Below the pieces are notes generated by a model. It saw only the letters and a program-made list of their open reading frames with translations. It was not told where the DNA came from and searched no databases. A program made the translations under genes and the position numbers. Positions 23,261 through 35,154 of a stretch of DNA of 64,000 nt are shown piece by piece (position 1 is the stretch's first letter; every line of letters begins with the position of its first letter). Source of the DNA: Undaria pinnatifida (taxonomy: Eukaryota; Sar; Phaeophyceae; Laminariales; Alariaceae); the NCBI GenBank assembly GCA_012845835.1, contig JABAKD010000003.1:495984-559983 (forward strand), written 5' to 3'.

Positions 23261-23636
23261 CAGGTGATCTCGTCGCGAATGGCGCGGGACTTTTTCTTGC
23301 TACGATATCATTGATGAGCGGAAAACGCGAGAGCGTGAGTTTGCACAAGGACGTTTTTCAATTTTTGTAAAAGATGCTCCGCGTACGGTTCTGTACGTAT
23401 TTTATCACATAGAACACAGAATAAAACCTTCCAAAGTCCGAAAAAAATCGGTGAAAATTGTCGAGCAAAAGAAACTCAACTGAAAAAAGGAGGAAATAAG
23501 TAGGGATGCCGAAACCCTTCGAGTATGAACGATGAAGATGAAGCCATGCAGCATGGACAGGGGGGGCGAAGGGAAGACACCTGTGGCACGTCAGAGCCCA
23601 GAAGGTCGCTCATCTTAAAACCTCCTACGGATGGAA

Positions 23637-23640
23637 AGAG

Positions 23641-23674
<34 letters not shown>

Positions 23675-24000
23675 CACATTAGCTCGCATAGTCAAGTCCG
23701 TGGTCACAGGACAGGCTCCAGTCACTCTGGAGCTGAGGAATACCCCAGGGAAAAACACACACAACCCAAGGTGGTACACGCATATATCACAGCTGACGCA
23801 ATTCATGCCTCCACCAGAAACATGTAAAAGTGAAATCGGGGGTCAGCCTACGGTGGGCCAGGTCCATACTGGTGCATACGTCTGTCTCACTTCTCGCGCC
23901 TGGAAAAACCGACTACTACCGCTTGCCACTCAAGAAAGACTAGCACGTATATATCGCACGTAGTACCCATCACTACGCATACGCACGACAGACGCAAGTC
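23637..24000 (-). mobile_element. Family B, near-complete copy
   Basis: (GTT)12 tail at 23639-23674, hairpin, and body through CGCATACGCACGACAGACGC. It is followed by about 190 bp of A/G-rich GAAAAGAAAA sequence. Confidence 0.75.
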
Positions 24001-24204
24001 AATTGGAAAAAAAGAAACAAAGAAATGAAACGAAGACAAAGGAAAGGAAAGAAAAGACAAGAAATCGAAAAAACGAAAAAGAAAAGGAAAGAAAATAAAA
24101 GAGAAGAGCAAGAAAAGACAGAGTATAAGAGATTAGCCAAAGAATAAGAAAAAGTGCCCATGCCGGCGAGAGCAGACGAGCTCTGTATGTGTTGTCTTTA
24201 CATC

Positions 24205-26490
24205 AAACCGAACAATAGGTTCCCGGTCAATAGGCAATCGATAGGATTCTATTCCAATAGGAGACCTATTGACCTATTGTTGCCCGCGGTAGGTATCGAT
24301 GGATACTTTTTGTAGCCTTTTGGGGCCGACAATGGGTACCAATGGGCATCTTCAATGATGTACTGTTTGGCTAATAGCCTTTTGTACCTAATTTTTTTAA
24401 CATATTGATAAAACAAGTAGGTATCGAGATACATTTTCAGGATTGTACTGTTCGGGCGATAGGATATTGACGCTGAGAGACGGAACCTACAAGTATGGGT
24501 TTGTCCGATAGGTATCGACATACCCTTCACCAAACCTATTGTTTCGGAGAATAGGTTATCGCTAGAGCTTTCGCGATTGTATTGTTTCGGACGATAGGTA
24601 TAGGGCCTTTCACCATTTTATTGTTTCGGATGATAGGTATCGGTACGCAGACCTTTCGCCATACTATTGTTTCAGTGTTGGAGAGCAAAGGCGCTCGGAG
24701 ACAACCCGCATAGGTACAATCAACTCTAGTTCGCCATTCATCCGCGTCGCACGCCCCTCCAGCCCGGGGGAGAATGCCCGAAAACGGCGCTGTCTATCCT
24801 TGTTGTGCCCTAAGAAGCTCCAGGTGGATGGTCTCAACAGCAAGGTTATTACTACGTATGTGTGTTCGATGCGAAGCTCGAGCCTGCAGTGAATTTGAGC
24901 GACCTGTTTGTGTGCCGTTCAATTCCTTCTACGAAATACCCTGGATGATACCCTTTCAAATAGGCTATTGGATCAACACTAGATGGGCAACTAAGAGGAT
25001 CGATACCTATCGCGGGGCACAATAGCTCGGTTTTAGGGTCTATCGATAGGTATTGCACCTGGTAAGCAAATATAGGGTTAGGGCAGTGGCCACAATAGCC
25101 TATTGTGCGATCGATATGCCTGCGCAGGTGTATATCGATACCGGTAGTTATCTTGGGCACCAACAAAATTTGAAAATGACTCCCCACAGGCTATCGTTCG
25201 AACAATACCTTTTTATCGCCACCAATCAATACCTATTTGTTGAAGCGATAGGTGTGCGATTATATCGATCGATACCTATTGGTCAATGTAATAGGTTTGC
25301 GAAAGTATCGATCGATTCGTGCAGACAATTTAACCCTTTTCCAACTGGAAACCCGTTTTTGGGGACAAAAGTACTTGGATTTAGTACGGAGGTATAGGGG
25401 GGGGTTCGGGGGCTCTCGAGGGGTTAATATATATATTTGCAAGGGTTTCGATCGATACCTGCTGCTTGTAAATTTGTAAATTTATACCCTTGTAGTGCGT
25501 AGAACATACCTCTACAAGTACGCACCGTATTTCCCAGGTTATTGCTTGAATTAATACCTTGGATGATATATATAGCAATACGTACCTTGATCTACTTCTT
25601 GCCTTTTGTTTCAAAACAGCCGATTTATTACAATACCTCATGTTAAAAAAAGTTTTAATCGATGTAGGCTTGTGAGGATTTTAATCGATATATAGCCGCT
25701 GCTGTTGAACAACTCAGAAACACCTCTCACTACTTTTTATGAGGGCATCAATCATACCAATTTTCTGGACCTTTCATGATAGGACCCTTCCGAGTGAGTG
25801 AAAAAACCCACCCACATAGTTTATAACGAGTACCAACAACGCAGCTTGCAAAGATGAGTATCGACCCTAAATTCGTCGAACTCACAGCTGACGTCCTTAA
25901 AATATACTCCGTATTTATATAGTAGGTATCTATCGACAATTTCACACTCCTGTTACAATCTACACTACGTATTGAAATTCAATTAATCGATATTCGATAC
26001 ACCAACTTATGGACAGACCAACAGGCGTACTCAATACATGGTATAGACTACTGCTGTGCAGGGCTTTATACCTACTGGTCATGGCAATAGGTATCGATCT
26101 TCAATCTCACGTACCTATTGGTTAAACAACACCTATTGGTTAAACAATACCTATTGGTCAAACTATAGGTATCGATCGGCACTTTTACGTACCTATTGGT
26201 CCCAGCAGTAGGTATCGATCGACAGTTCGACGTAACAATTGTAATAACGATAGCCTATTGTGCCGAATTATCAGAATCTATTGGTCAAAGAAATAGGTCT
26301 CGATAGACAAATTCACACACCTATCTTGAGAACCATAGCCTATTGTACCAACTCCTCTGGACCTATTGGTCCAAGCAATGGGTATCGATCGACACATTCG
26401 CATACTTATCGAAGGTGTCAATTGATATCGATGTGCAATGCCCCAACCTATTGACATTCAATAGACATATTCCATAGGCTATTGTTCGGG
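24205..26490. repeat. 2.3-kb degenerate CTATTG / ATAGGTATCGAT array
   Basis: Dozens of CTATTG, CAATAG and ATAGGTATCGATCGA words occur in both orientations, often as CCTATTGGTC...AATAGGTATCGA. CCGAACAATAG occurs at both extremes in inverted orientation. A family F element and a family C fragment are inserted in it. Confidence 0.75.
25330..25427. mobile_element. Family F copy inside the CTATTG array
   Basis: Inverted orientation: TTAACCCTTTTCCAACTGG ... GGGGGCTCTCGAGGGGTTAA. TTAA is intact on both sides. Confidence 0.65.
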
Positions 26491-26499
26491 GTGTGCTAT

Positions 26500-26980
26500 A
26501 TACCCAACGACATCAGTACACCCGGTGTCCGTGCTGATTCATCCTATATATATATATAGTCTGTGGTTACAGACGTGAGACAAAAACCAAACAATCGCAA
26601 TTACTCAAGGCAAACCAAGTGAAATGCTAGTACCGGGTGCGATAACACAACAAACAGGACAAAAGGCAGACAATAAAACTAAGAAAATAACTAAGAAAAA
26701 GCTAAGAAAAATAAATATCAATAATTAAATTTTAGCAAAAACGAGGTCCGTGGTCACAAAACTCATTACCTGGTACAGAAAACGAGGGCAAAACATATGT
26801 AAGCCAGCACACCAGGCTATTTAGAAGGGAAAAAGAGAAGGATGAGAAGGAAGAGAAAACCAACACTCGTAGGAATTAACTACTGCTGTTGTATCGGTAC
26901 TCGTACAGCAGTAGACTAACGAGTAGTCCGAAGTTAGAAGTCGGAGCGTGAGGCGTGAGTTGTACTCACAGTGTGTGCTC
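26500..26980. other. Unassigned A-rich sequence
   Basis: Contains CGAGGTCCGTGGTCACA (26745), resembling the shared SINE core, TACCTGGTA (26767) and TACAGCAGTA (26904). No gene. Confidence 0.4.
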
Positions 26981-26989
26981 GTAGAATAC

Positions 26990-27140
26990 AGCAGTGGGGT
27001 AGGAGACCCGATTCAACATATTTCCACTACTGGTCAAATATCCTACACTTCGTCCAAGTAGTGTAGCAGTGGGGTAGGATACCCGATTTAACATATTTTT
27101 ACCACTGGTCAAATATCCTACACTACGTACGTCCAAGTAA
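26990..27140 (+). repeat. Two-copy 75-bp tandem repeat
   Basis: GCAGTGGGGTAGGA(G/T)ACCCGATT and ...GGTCAAATATCCTACACT occur twice, 75-77 bp apart. Confidence 0.8.
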
Positions 27141-27149
27141 ACATAGTTA

Positions 27150-27440
27150 CCATTATCGAAGTCTGACCACTTTCGTTTTTTGGACTTTTGGGCTGTACAG
27201 ACTTCCAAAGCTGCAGCTGCTGGCTGGACCCTTCGAACAGCTCCCGCAGCTGCTGGGCCATTCGAACGGCTGTCCCAGAACGCCAGAACGTCAGCTATGT
27301 TTTGTAATTTCAATGTCTGTGGTGATCAGGGCTGCAAATGTTTCATCAGCCGCTGCTGCCGTGCGTTTTTTCCCCCCTATACGCTGCTGCTCACAACGTC
27401 GGCAGATTCCGTGTTGTACTTGGTGCTGATTTTTTACCGC
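27150..27440 (+). repeat. 1.43-kb tandem unit, truncated copy 0
   Basis: Contains only the last 290 bp of the unit (GAAGTCTGACC ... GTGTTGTACTTGGTGCTGAT), diverged from the other copies, and runs directly into copy 1. Confidence 0.8.
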
Positions 27441-28871
27441 TATACCACAGCGCTGTCGCCAAAGCTTCCAGCGCCACCGCCAGCAACCCCGCGCCGCCGC
27501 GGCAGCCGCTGCTGCTGCTGCTGCTGCTGTTGGTGTCTATACTGCGTAAGTTTTTACAGGTAAAAAATCGGCTGTCTGTGATCATGACCTCGCCTAGCCT
27601 ATCTTCCTTGCTACATACTCGTTCCATGGCGGAGTGCCTATGCGTGGGGAGCATGCGAGGGAGGGAGCTGGCTATGATAATGGCAGTAGTGCTATGTGTG
27701 ACTGGGCACCCTAAGGGAAGGCGCTCAAGTGCTGGCTGCGGAGGTCGCCGTTGCTGCAGCAACGTGTTGCGCGAACTCGCATCGTGTGTTTCGGACCGCC
27801 CAACACAGCTGCAGCTTCGAGTATTTATTTACACCAAGACAGCAGTCCAATCGCTCATACATCAAAAAGTATCCGCAAATTGTTGTACGCATGGCCGGTC
27901 ACCCATCGACCAGTCAGTGTATTTTCCAACAAGATCTGGGGGGCCCTGGTAGGCTACCGCAGCATCAGATCACCATAATTCATCTGGGCCGTCCTTACAG
28001 CGGCAGTATCACAAATACATACCTTCCTTATTTCCGATACTACACCCGGATGAATTACTTCGTACAGTGTAGTGTATCTGCATGCTCTATCTGCCGTAAG
28101 GATGCGGGCCAACGCACGGGGGTACAAAATGCCAAAAAAAGCATCCGCCTCTCGCGTCACCCTGCCTCCGAAGGGGAACCTTGTTGTTTTTGTACCCAAA
28201 ACGCGTGTGCGGTTCTCAAGCACTGCTATTCAGCATTCAACAAATCAAGAGATCAAGCAGGCTCTACAAACTACAACATTGAAGCAGCAACACTTAGTTT
28301 TTTGTTCCCGTATACTTGCGTTTCATTGCATGGCCAAACCACTTGCTTGCTGTATGTGAAACATGTATCTCTGTCTCGTAGCTTGTGACGACAGAGCTCG
28401 TCTCTCTGTGAGTAGGGGACATCGGCACGGTTGTGCTGGATGTAGATGGGCGGAAATGCGAATAGAGAGACGTTTGCACCAGTATGGACCTGGCACATCG
28501 TAGGCCGACTCCCGATTTCACTTTTATATGTTTCTGGTGGAGGCAAGAATTGCGTCAGCTGTGGTATGAACATAATTACCATTGTTGAAGTCTGACCTCT
28601 TTCGTTTATTAGGCTTTTGGGCTGTACAGACTTCCAAAGCTGCAGGCAGCTGCTGCTCGACTCTTCGAACAGCTCCCGCAGCTGCTGGGCCATTCGAACG
28701 GCCTGTCCCAGAACGTCAGAACGTCAGCTATGTTTTGTAATTGCAATGCTGCTGGTGGTGATTAAGGCTGCAAATGTTTCATCAGCTGCTGCTGCCGTTC
28801 GTCTTTTCCCCCCTATTCGCTGCTGCTCACAACGTCAGCAGATTCCGTGTCGTACTTGATGCTGAATTTTT
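27441..28871 (+). repeat. 1.43-kb tandem unit, copy 1
   Basis: Starts TATACCACAGCGCTGTCGCC, includes a GCT microsatellite and a fragment of the (AAC)-tailed SINE near 28405-28560, and ends at the hAT-like insertion. Overlapping plus ORFs of 204 and 219 residues are shared with the other copies. On the minus strand a Ser-rich frame (TNSSSSSSSGCRGGAGLLAV) also stays open. I cannot decide which, if any, is translated. Confidence 0.9.
28365..28475 (+). repeat. Dispersed repeat inside tandem unit
   Basis: TCTCTGTCTCGTAGCTTGTG, AGAGCTCGTCTCTCTGTGAG and TTGTGCTGGATGTAGATGGG recur at 31675-31785 (copy 2) and, diverged, at 41515-41640. Confidence 0.55.
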
Positions 28872-29715
28872 CAGGGTAGTCCTCGGTACCGTTTTTTTTT
28901 ACGGTACCAGATCGGACGGTATTGCGAAATGACGGTACTTTTCAAACGGTTGACGGTATTTCGATTTCTCACGGTACCACTTTTGGCGGTACACGGTATC
29001 GCCGAATTTGACGGTACTTTTTCGGCGGTATCGAAAAGTGACGATATTTTCTAGACGGTAGACGGTTTTTCGATATTTGACGGGACTTTTTTGGCGGTAC
29101 TGCAAAACGACGGTACCGGTCCCGGTACTGCCAAATTTGACGGTACTTTTTTGAGGGTACTGAAATATGACGGTTCCGCCACTGAGAAATACAGAATTAC
29201 GAATGACGAAATACTAGACAGTACCTGCCGGGCGGCGATCAAGCATGCCGGCACCACCCCGCTGATGTTCCTGCATACCTATATAGAACGGACGAATAGA
29301 GGCTAGACTAATCGTCGAACCGTCAAGCTGACAAACTCACCAGCCTCACGCGAAACAACATTTAGACATTTAGCACCAAAATAAGACAATAAAACAATAC
29401 TACTACTGTAAACAATAAAACATGAAACCTAAAACATGAAAACATTCAATGAAAACCATCACCCTACAATCTTTGACGGTTCTGAATATGACGGTTTTTC
29501 TAAACGGGAAACGGTACTTCGCTTATTTGACGGTACTTTTATGGCGGTGCTGCAAAATGACGGTACTTTTTAAACGGTTGACGGTTTTTCGATTTTTGAC
29601 GGTACCGCCTTCGGCGGTACACGGTTTGCCCAAATATGACGGTATTCCGCCGAGTACCGGGACCGACGTACAGCACGGGAAAATTACCTCGGGAATTTTC
29701 CCGAGGACTACCCTG
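28872..29715. mobile_element. Non-autonomous hAT-like DNA transposon, 844 bp
   Basis: It has perfect 15-bp terminal inverted repeats CAGGGTAGTCCTCGG, and the 8-bp target duplication GAATTTTT occurs at 28864-28871 and 29716-29723. An 8-bp duplication with CAGGG termini is the hAT signature. Both subterminal regions are packed with ACGGTACTTTT-type words, like the subterminal transposase sites of hAT elements. No transposase ORF is present. The paralogous empty site GAATTTTTACAGCTATACC is intact at 32174-32192. Confidence 0.9.
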
Positions 29716-29730
29716 GAATTTTTACAGCTA

Positions 29731-30755
29731 CAGTAGATGGCCCTGTATAGTGGCAACCTGAATAGTAAAGTGCCCTATATAGTGGCATGAAAATCTCCTG
29801 GCAAAATCTCAACCCGATATAGTGGCACTTTACCACTATTGAGGACGGGGCCCTCAATAGTGGCATTTTGGGCATCACACACACCCAATAGTGGCAGTTC
29901 CAAGTAGTGGGCCCCCACTACTGCTGTACCACACCTGCCCACACACACTCTCAGCGGTGGGCGCCACACGTATCATGCCAGCCTGCGCGGACCTAGAACT
30001 GTGTAAACTCCCAAACAAACCACTGGGAGAGAATTTTTTGGTCCTCTAGAACAATACGCAGAGTCGTGTGGCGTTGGTGACGCCGGGCACTTTCTCCGCA
30101 AGGCGAAAATGGCATTCTTAGCAGCTACATTCGCTAGACCGGCACAGCAGTTGGACATTAGAGTGTTTACCAACTCGTAGTGCAATCAGTCGGCTAAAGC
30201 CTACAGCAGTTGCAGAGCTTCGTGGTGGTTGGGTTGATGCGCCGGGGTGGGGGTGTTTGAATTTTCTATACTGGCTGTTTCAGTTAGTTTCGCGTCTCTA
30301 CGTTGCTGTTTTCATGCGTTCTACACGTAGTGTTGAATGTTGAACCCCATGTTACACTGCCCGCCGGATAAAAAATATTGATGTGCCACCTATGATACAA
30401 TGCGTTTGGACGTGGTTCCTGTGGTCTGCCTGCGCAGAAGAAACAGGTCTTGACCACAGAAGGCTCGGTAACCGTTGGATAATCAACGGTCATTTCATGT
30501 GTTTCATGCGGATACTGCTGCACACAAATCAACCACGAGTAGTGGAACAGTATGCACGGCTTTACCTGTACACAACAGCGTATAATCAGTGTACAGCGTG
30601 AACATCGAAGCTCTTCATTCGATATAGTGGCACTATGGCCACTATAGACTGTCTAATAGTGGCAATAGTGCCACTATATCGAATAGTGGCACTGCCCTGA
30701 ATAGTGGCACAATTCTGTCCTGCCACTATATGCCACTATACAGGGCCACCTACTG
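29731..30755. mobile_element. Non-autonomous Tc1/mariner-like DNA transposon, 1025 bp
   Basis: The 25-bp terminal inverted repeats begin CAGTAGRTGGCCCTGTATAG (one mismatch), and TA flanks both ends (29729-29730, 30756-30757). The subterminal parts carry many AATAGTGGCA words in both orientations. No transposase is seen. It inserted only 7 bp from the right target duplication of the hAT-like element. Confidence 0.88.
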
Positions 30756-32186
30756 TATACCACAGCGCTGTCGCCAAAGCTTCCAGCGCCACCGCCAGCA
30801 ACCCCGCGCCGCCGCGGCAGCCGCTGCTGCTGCTGCTGCTGCTGTTGGTGTCTATACTGCGTAAGTTTTTACAGGTAAAAAATCGGCTGTCTGTGGTCAT
30901 GACCTTGCCTAGCCTATCTTCCTTGCTACATACCCGTTCCATGGCGGAGTGCCTATGCGTGGGGAGCATGGGAGGGAGGGAGCTGGCTGTGATGATGGCA
31001 GTAGTGCTATCTGTGACTGGGCACCTTAGGGGAAGGCGCTCAAGTGCTGGCTGCGGAGGTCGCCGTTGCTGCAGCAACGTGTTGCGCGAACTCGCATCGT
31101 GTGTTTCGGACCTCCCAACACAGCTGCAGCTTCGAGTATTTATTTACACCAAGACAGCAGTCCAATCGCTCATACATCAAAAAGTATCCGCAAATTGTTG
31201 TACGCATGGCCGGTCACCCATCGACCAGTCAGTGTATTTTCCAAGAACTGGAAGTACCTGGTAGGCTACCACAGCATCAGATCACCATAATTCATCTGGG
31301 CCGTCCTTACAGCGGCAGTATCACAAATACATACCTTCCTTATTTCCGATACTACACCCGAATGAATTACTTCGTACAGTGTAGTGTAGCTGCATGCTCT
31401 ATCTGCCGTAAGGATGCGGGCCAACGCACGGGGGTGCAAAATGCCAAAAAAAGCATCCGCCTCTCGCGTCACCCTGCCTCCGAAGGGGAACCTTGTGTTT
31501 TGTACCCAAAACGCGTGTGCGGTTCTCAAGCACTGCTATTCAGCATTCAACAAATCAAGAGATCAAGCAGGCTCTACAAACTACAACATTGAAGCAGCAG
31601 CACTTAGTTTTTTGTTCCCGTATACTTGCGTTTCATTGCATGGCCAAACCACTTGCTTGCTGTATGTGAAACATGTATCTCTGTCTCGTAGCTTGTGACG
31701 ACAGAGCTCGTCTCTCTGTGAGTAGGGGACATCGGCACGGTTGTGCTGGATGTAGATGGGCGGAAATGCGAATAGAGAGACGTGTGCACCAGTATGGACC
31801 TGGCACATCGTAGGCTGACTCCCGATTTCACTTTTATATGTTTCTGGTGGAGGCAAGAATTGCGTCAGCTGTGGTATGAACATAATTACCATTGTTGAAG
31901 TCTGACCTCTTTCGTTTTTTTGGCTTTTGGGCTGTACAGACTTCCAAAGCTGCAGGCAGCTGCTGCTCGACTCTTCGAACAGCTCCCGCAGCTGCTGGGC
32001 CATTCGAACGGCCTGTCCCAGAACGTCAGAACGTCAGCTATGTTTTGTAATTGCAATGCTGCTGGTGGTGACTAAGGCTGCAAACTTTTCATCAGCTGCT
32101 ACTGCCGTTCGTTTTTTTCCCCCTATTCGCTGCTGCTCACAACGTCAGCAGATTCCGTGTCGTACTTGGTTCTGAATTTTTACAGC
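30756..32186 (+). repeat. 1.43-kb tandem unit, copy 2
   Basis: Nearly identical to copy 1 over its whole length, with scattered substitutions and a change at the CCAACAAGATCTGGGG / CCAAGAACTGGAAG position. Its end runs directly into copy 3 without any insertion. Confidence 0.9.
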
Positions 32187-32252
32187 TATACCACAGCGCT
32201 GTCGCCAAAGCTTCCAGCGCCACCGCCAGCAACCCCGCGCCGCCGCGGCAGC

Positions 32253-32296
<44 letters not shown>

Positions 32297-32985
32297 TTGG
32301 TGTCTAAACTGCGTACCTGGTAAGTTTTTACAGGTAAAAAATCGGCTGTCTGTGGTCATGACCTTGCCTAGCCTATCTTCCTTGCTACACACCCGTTCCA
32401 TGGCGGAGTGCCTATGCGTGGGGAGCATGGGAGGGAGGGAGCTGGCCGTGATAATGGCAGTAGTGCTATCTGTGACTGGGCACCTTAGGGCAAGGCGCTC
32501 AAGTGCTGGCTGCGGAGGTCGCCGTTGCTGCAGCAACGTGTTGCGCGAACTCGCATCGTGTGTTTCGGACCGCCCAACACAGCTGCAGCTTCGAGTATTT
32601 ATTTACACCAAGACAGCAGTCAAATCGCATATACATCAAAAAGTATCCGCAAATTGTTGCACACATGGCCAAAAAGTATCCGCAAATTGTTGTACACATG
32701 GCCGGTCACCCATCGACCAGTCAGTGTATGTTTCAAGAACTGAAAATACCTGATAAGCTACCACAGCATCAGATCACCATAATGTATCTGGGCCGTTCTT
32801 ACAGCAGCAGTACAGTATCACAAATACATACCTTCCTTATTTCCGATACTACACCCGGATCGTTTACATTGCAGTATAGCTGCATGCTCTATCTGCCGTA
32901 AGGATGCGGGCGAACGCGCGGAGGCGCAAAATGCCGAAAAAGCATCCGCCTCTTGCGTCACCCTGCCTCCGAAGGGGAAACTTGT
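32187..32985 (+). repeat. 1.43-kb tandem unit, truncated copy 3
   Basis: Carries a longer GCT run, a CCTGGTA insertion at 32314-32322 and an internal 39-bp duplication (AAAAAGTATCCGCAAATTGT twice at 32638-32700). It is cut near 32985, where an (AAC)-tailed SINE begins. Confidence 0.85.
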
Positions 32986-33117
32986 ATGCGTGTACCACCT
33001 TTTGTTTGATTGTGTTTTTCCCCTGGGGTATTCCTCAGCTCCAGAGTGACTGGAGCCTGTCCTGTGACCATAGACTTGATTATGCGAGTTAATGTGAGAA
33101 CAACAAACAACAACAGC

Positions 33118-33152
<35 letters not shown>

Positions 33153-33203
33153 CTGCTACTACTACTACTACTACTACTACTACTAACACCACCACCACCA
33201 CTA
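32986..33203 (+). mobile_element. Family B copy with composite tail
   Basis: GTGTACCACCTTTTGTTTGA ... hairpin ... GAGTTAATGTGAGAACAAC, then (CAA)n, (CTA)n and (CAC)n in succession to 33203. Confidence 0.75.
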
Positions 33204-33229
33204 CTACGGACCGGTAGGAGTTCCTTGTA

Positions 33230-33560
33230 TTTTTTTTTTTTTTTTTTTTTTTATCCTCCGGCGGATGGGGAAAAATAAAGCTTTAGCTCACCACACTTCC
33301 GCGTATTTTCATACGCGGAAGTGTGTCGATTTAACTCAGTTGCTTTCGCAGCCCAACGCTAGCTGGCGCACCCTTCGAGTCCCATTGTAGGTATAGCGTA
33401 AGCTGTCCCTATCATTGGTCCTTGTTGCAACCCCGGCAGCGCAAGCTGCCGTTGTATACGGGTGCGTGTGTATGTCGACCCGGCCTGTCCCCTGAGGGTC
33501 AGGTTCGGTGGAGATAGCCACCCGGAATGTCATCTTTCCGGGTAGTGTGGGACTTGCGCA
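33230..33560 (-). mobile_element. Poly(A) retroposon (family D), best copy
   Basis: On the minus strand the element ends AAGCTTTATTTTTCCCC, CATCCGCCGGAGGATAA and a poly(A) of about 20. Near that end lies a perfect 15-bp hairpin (CACACTTCCGCGTAT), with a GAAA loop in the RNA sense. No coding capacity. Confidence 0.75.
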
Positions 33561-34149
33561 AGCTCACCCACTAACAAAACCCCTGGCCATGGGAGATAGC
33601 CTTCCGCCGGACTTGGTCCAGTTACGGTCCACCCTACCCATTCGGGCGTTGTAATGACGTCAGTGGGGTGAAATGGGGTGAAATGGTTGAAAAAACACCT
33701 TCAATGTGTATTATTAATATTGCATTATTATTATTCAGCGAGGTGATTTTGTAAATCATTTTCAAGGACGTCAGCCGTGAGTTCGACGAATTTCAGGTCA
33801 ATACTCATCTTTGCAAGCTGCGTTGTTGGTACTTGCAATATACCAGTACTATATGAGTGAGTTTTCATCTTTGCAAGCTGCGTTGTTGGTACTTGCAATA
33901 TACTTTATGGGTGAGTTTTTATTGGGAGGGGTCCTATTTTTTGTCCACTATAATGGTAAGTGTTGGTATTTTTACTTTAGGTGGGAATTTTGAGCTAGGT
34001 GAAACATCACATCTATTTTATAAATGTATTACTGTAGTTTCCACTATATTGCTCTATCATATGTATGGTAGGCGGTTTATTTTGTTTTTTCTCCCCCCGG
34101 CTTTAATATCGGGAAGTGATTTGGCCATGAAATGCCGACCGCTACATAA

Positions 34150-34240
34150 ATGCATATATACGTCGTGGTAGTCTTTCTTGGGTGGCAAGCGGTATGGTCG
34201 GTTTTTCCAGGCGCGAGTAGTGAGACGTATGTACCAGTGG
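34150..34240 (+). mobile_element. Family B 5' fragment
   Basis: GTGGTAGTCTTTCTTGGGTG ... CAGGCGCGAGTAGTGAGACG; cut before the hairpin. Confidence 0.5.
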
Positions 34241-34649
34241 CAGCGCCATCCGCCGTCGGCATTTCTAAGCGGCCGGGGGAAGGGGGGAGGGGAGGAGGGG
34301 GGAAGGGGGGGGGGAGGGGAAGGGGGGGCGTCATGCCCAAGGGACTGAAATCTGGGTCTGGCCATCATCTTCTTGAAATTTGTGGGCCTTCCAATGGCCG
34401 TCACAAGATAGCCTAAAACCGCCCTGACTTCTTCGCCATGTTGCGTCTCTCCCCAGTGCCATTGATGATGCACTCGATACCCTCTATGAGCCCAATGCCG
34501 TCTTTAGTCAGTTCCTAGGGTCTGCTAGTACGGCATTTTTTTTCTCTTTTCCTCTTCTTGCTTCCTCTTGTCTTGTATTTTCTTGATTTTCTTGTCTTTT
34601 CTCTCCTTTCCTTTATCTTCTTTTCTTTGTTTCTTTTTTCAAAAATTGA

Positions 34650-34825
34650 CTTGCGTCTGTCGTGCGTATGCGTAGTGATAGGTACTACGTGCAATATATA
34701 CGTGGTAGTCGTTCTTGGGTGGCAAGTGGCATAGTCGGTTTTTCCAGGCGCGAGTAGTGAGACGTATGCACCAGTATGGACCTGGCCCATCGTAGGCTGA
34801 CTTATGATTCCACTTTTATTATAAA
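34650..34825 (+). mobile_element. Family B 5' fragment joined to family C
   Basis: TTGCGTCTGTCGTGCGTATG ... CCCATCGTAGGCTGACT, then directly family C sequence. Confidence 0.55.
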
Positions 34826-35060
34826 AATTAAAATACACTCCAGCTGTGAGATCGAATATTTTGTCGAAACTCATCTTTGCAAGCTGTGTGTGATACTCCG
34901 ATCGCGCGTATTACGGGTTGTGTGTCCTCATTAAGGATATAGGTCGGCGACTCCCCTTGCAACTACAGTGTAGCTATCAGGGTCAACAGGGTGATGTTAG
35001 GCAGTCTGTGCGCGGAAACTATAAAACCCGTTTCTGAGGGGGACAAAATCTGACAGCTGT
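34825..35060 (-). repeat. Family C copy
   Basis: AAAATACACTCCAGCTGTGA ... GGTCGGCGACTCCCCTTGCA ... AAACCCGTTTCTGAGGG. Confidence 0.7.
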
Positions 35061-35154
35061 GGAAGGAAATGCATCAGTTTATCAAGTGAATCCCGTAAGT
35101 CGAATATCCAGTGAGGGGAGGGCGGAGTTTTTGAGTACGTGGGGGCCTGATTTT

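Noticed and set aside
27338-28388. 204- and 219-residue ORFs repeated in the 1.43-kb units as real genes
   Set aside because: Their conservation is explained by recent duplication; several frames are open, and part lies in SINE-derived sequence. Undecided rather than excluded.
32650-32700. Duplicated QKVSANCCTHG peptide in copy 3 as a protein repeat
   Set aside because: A local 39-bp DNA duplication within a unit of uncertain coding status.
34077-34473. Pro-rich minus ORFs
   Set aside because: They come from a poly(G) tract at 34260-34335 and family B sequence.
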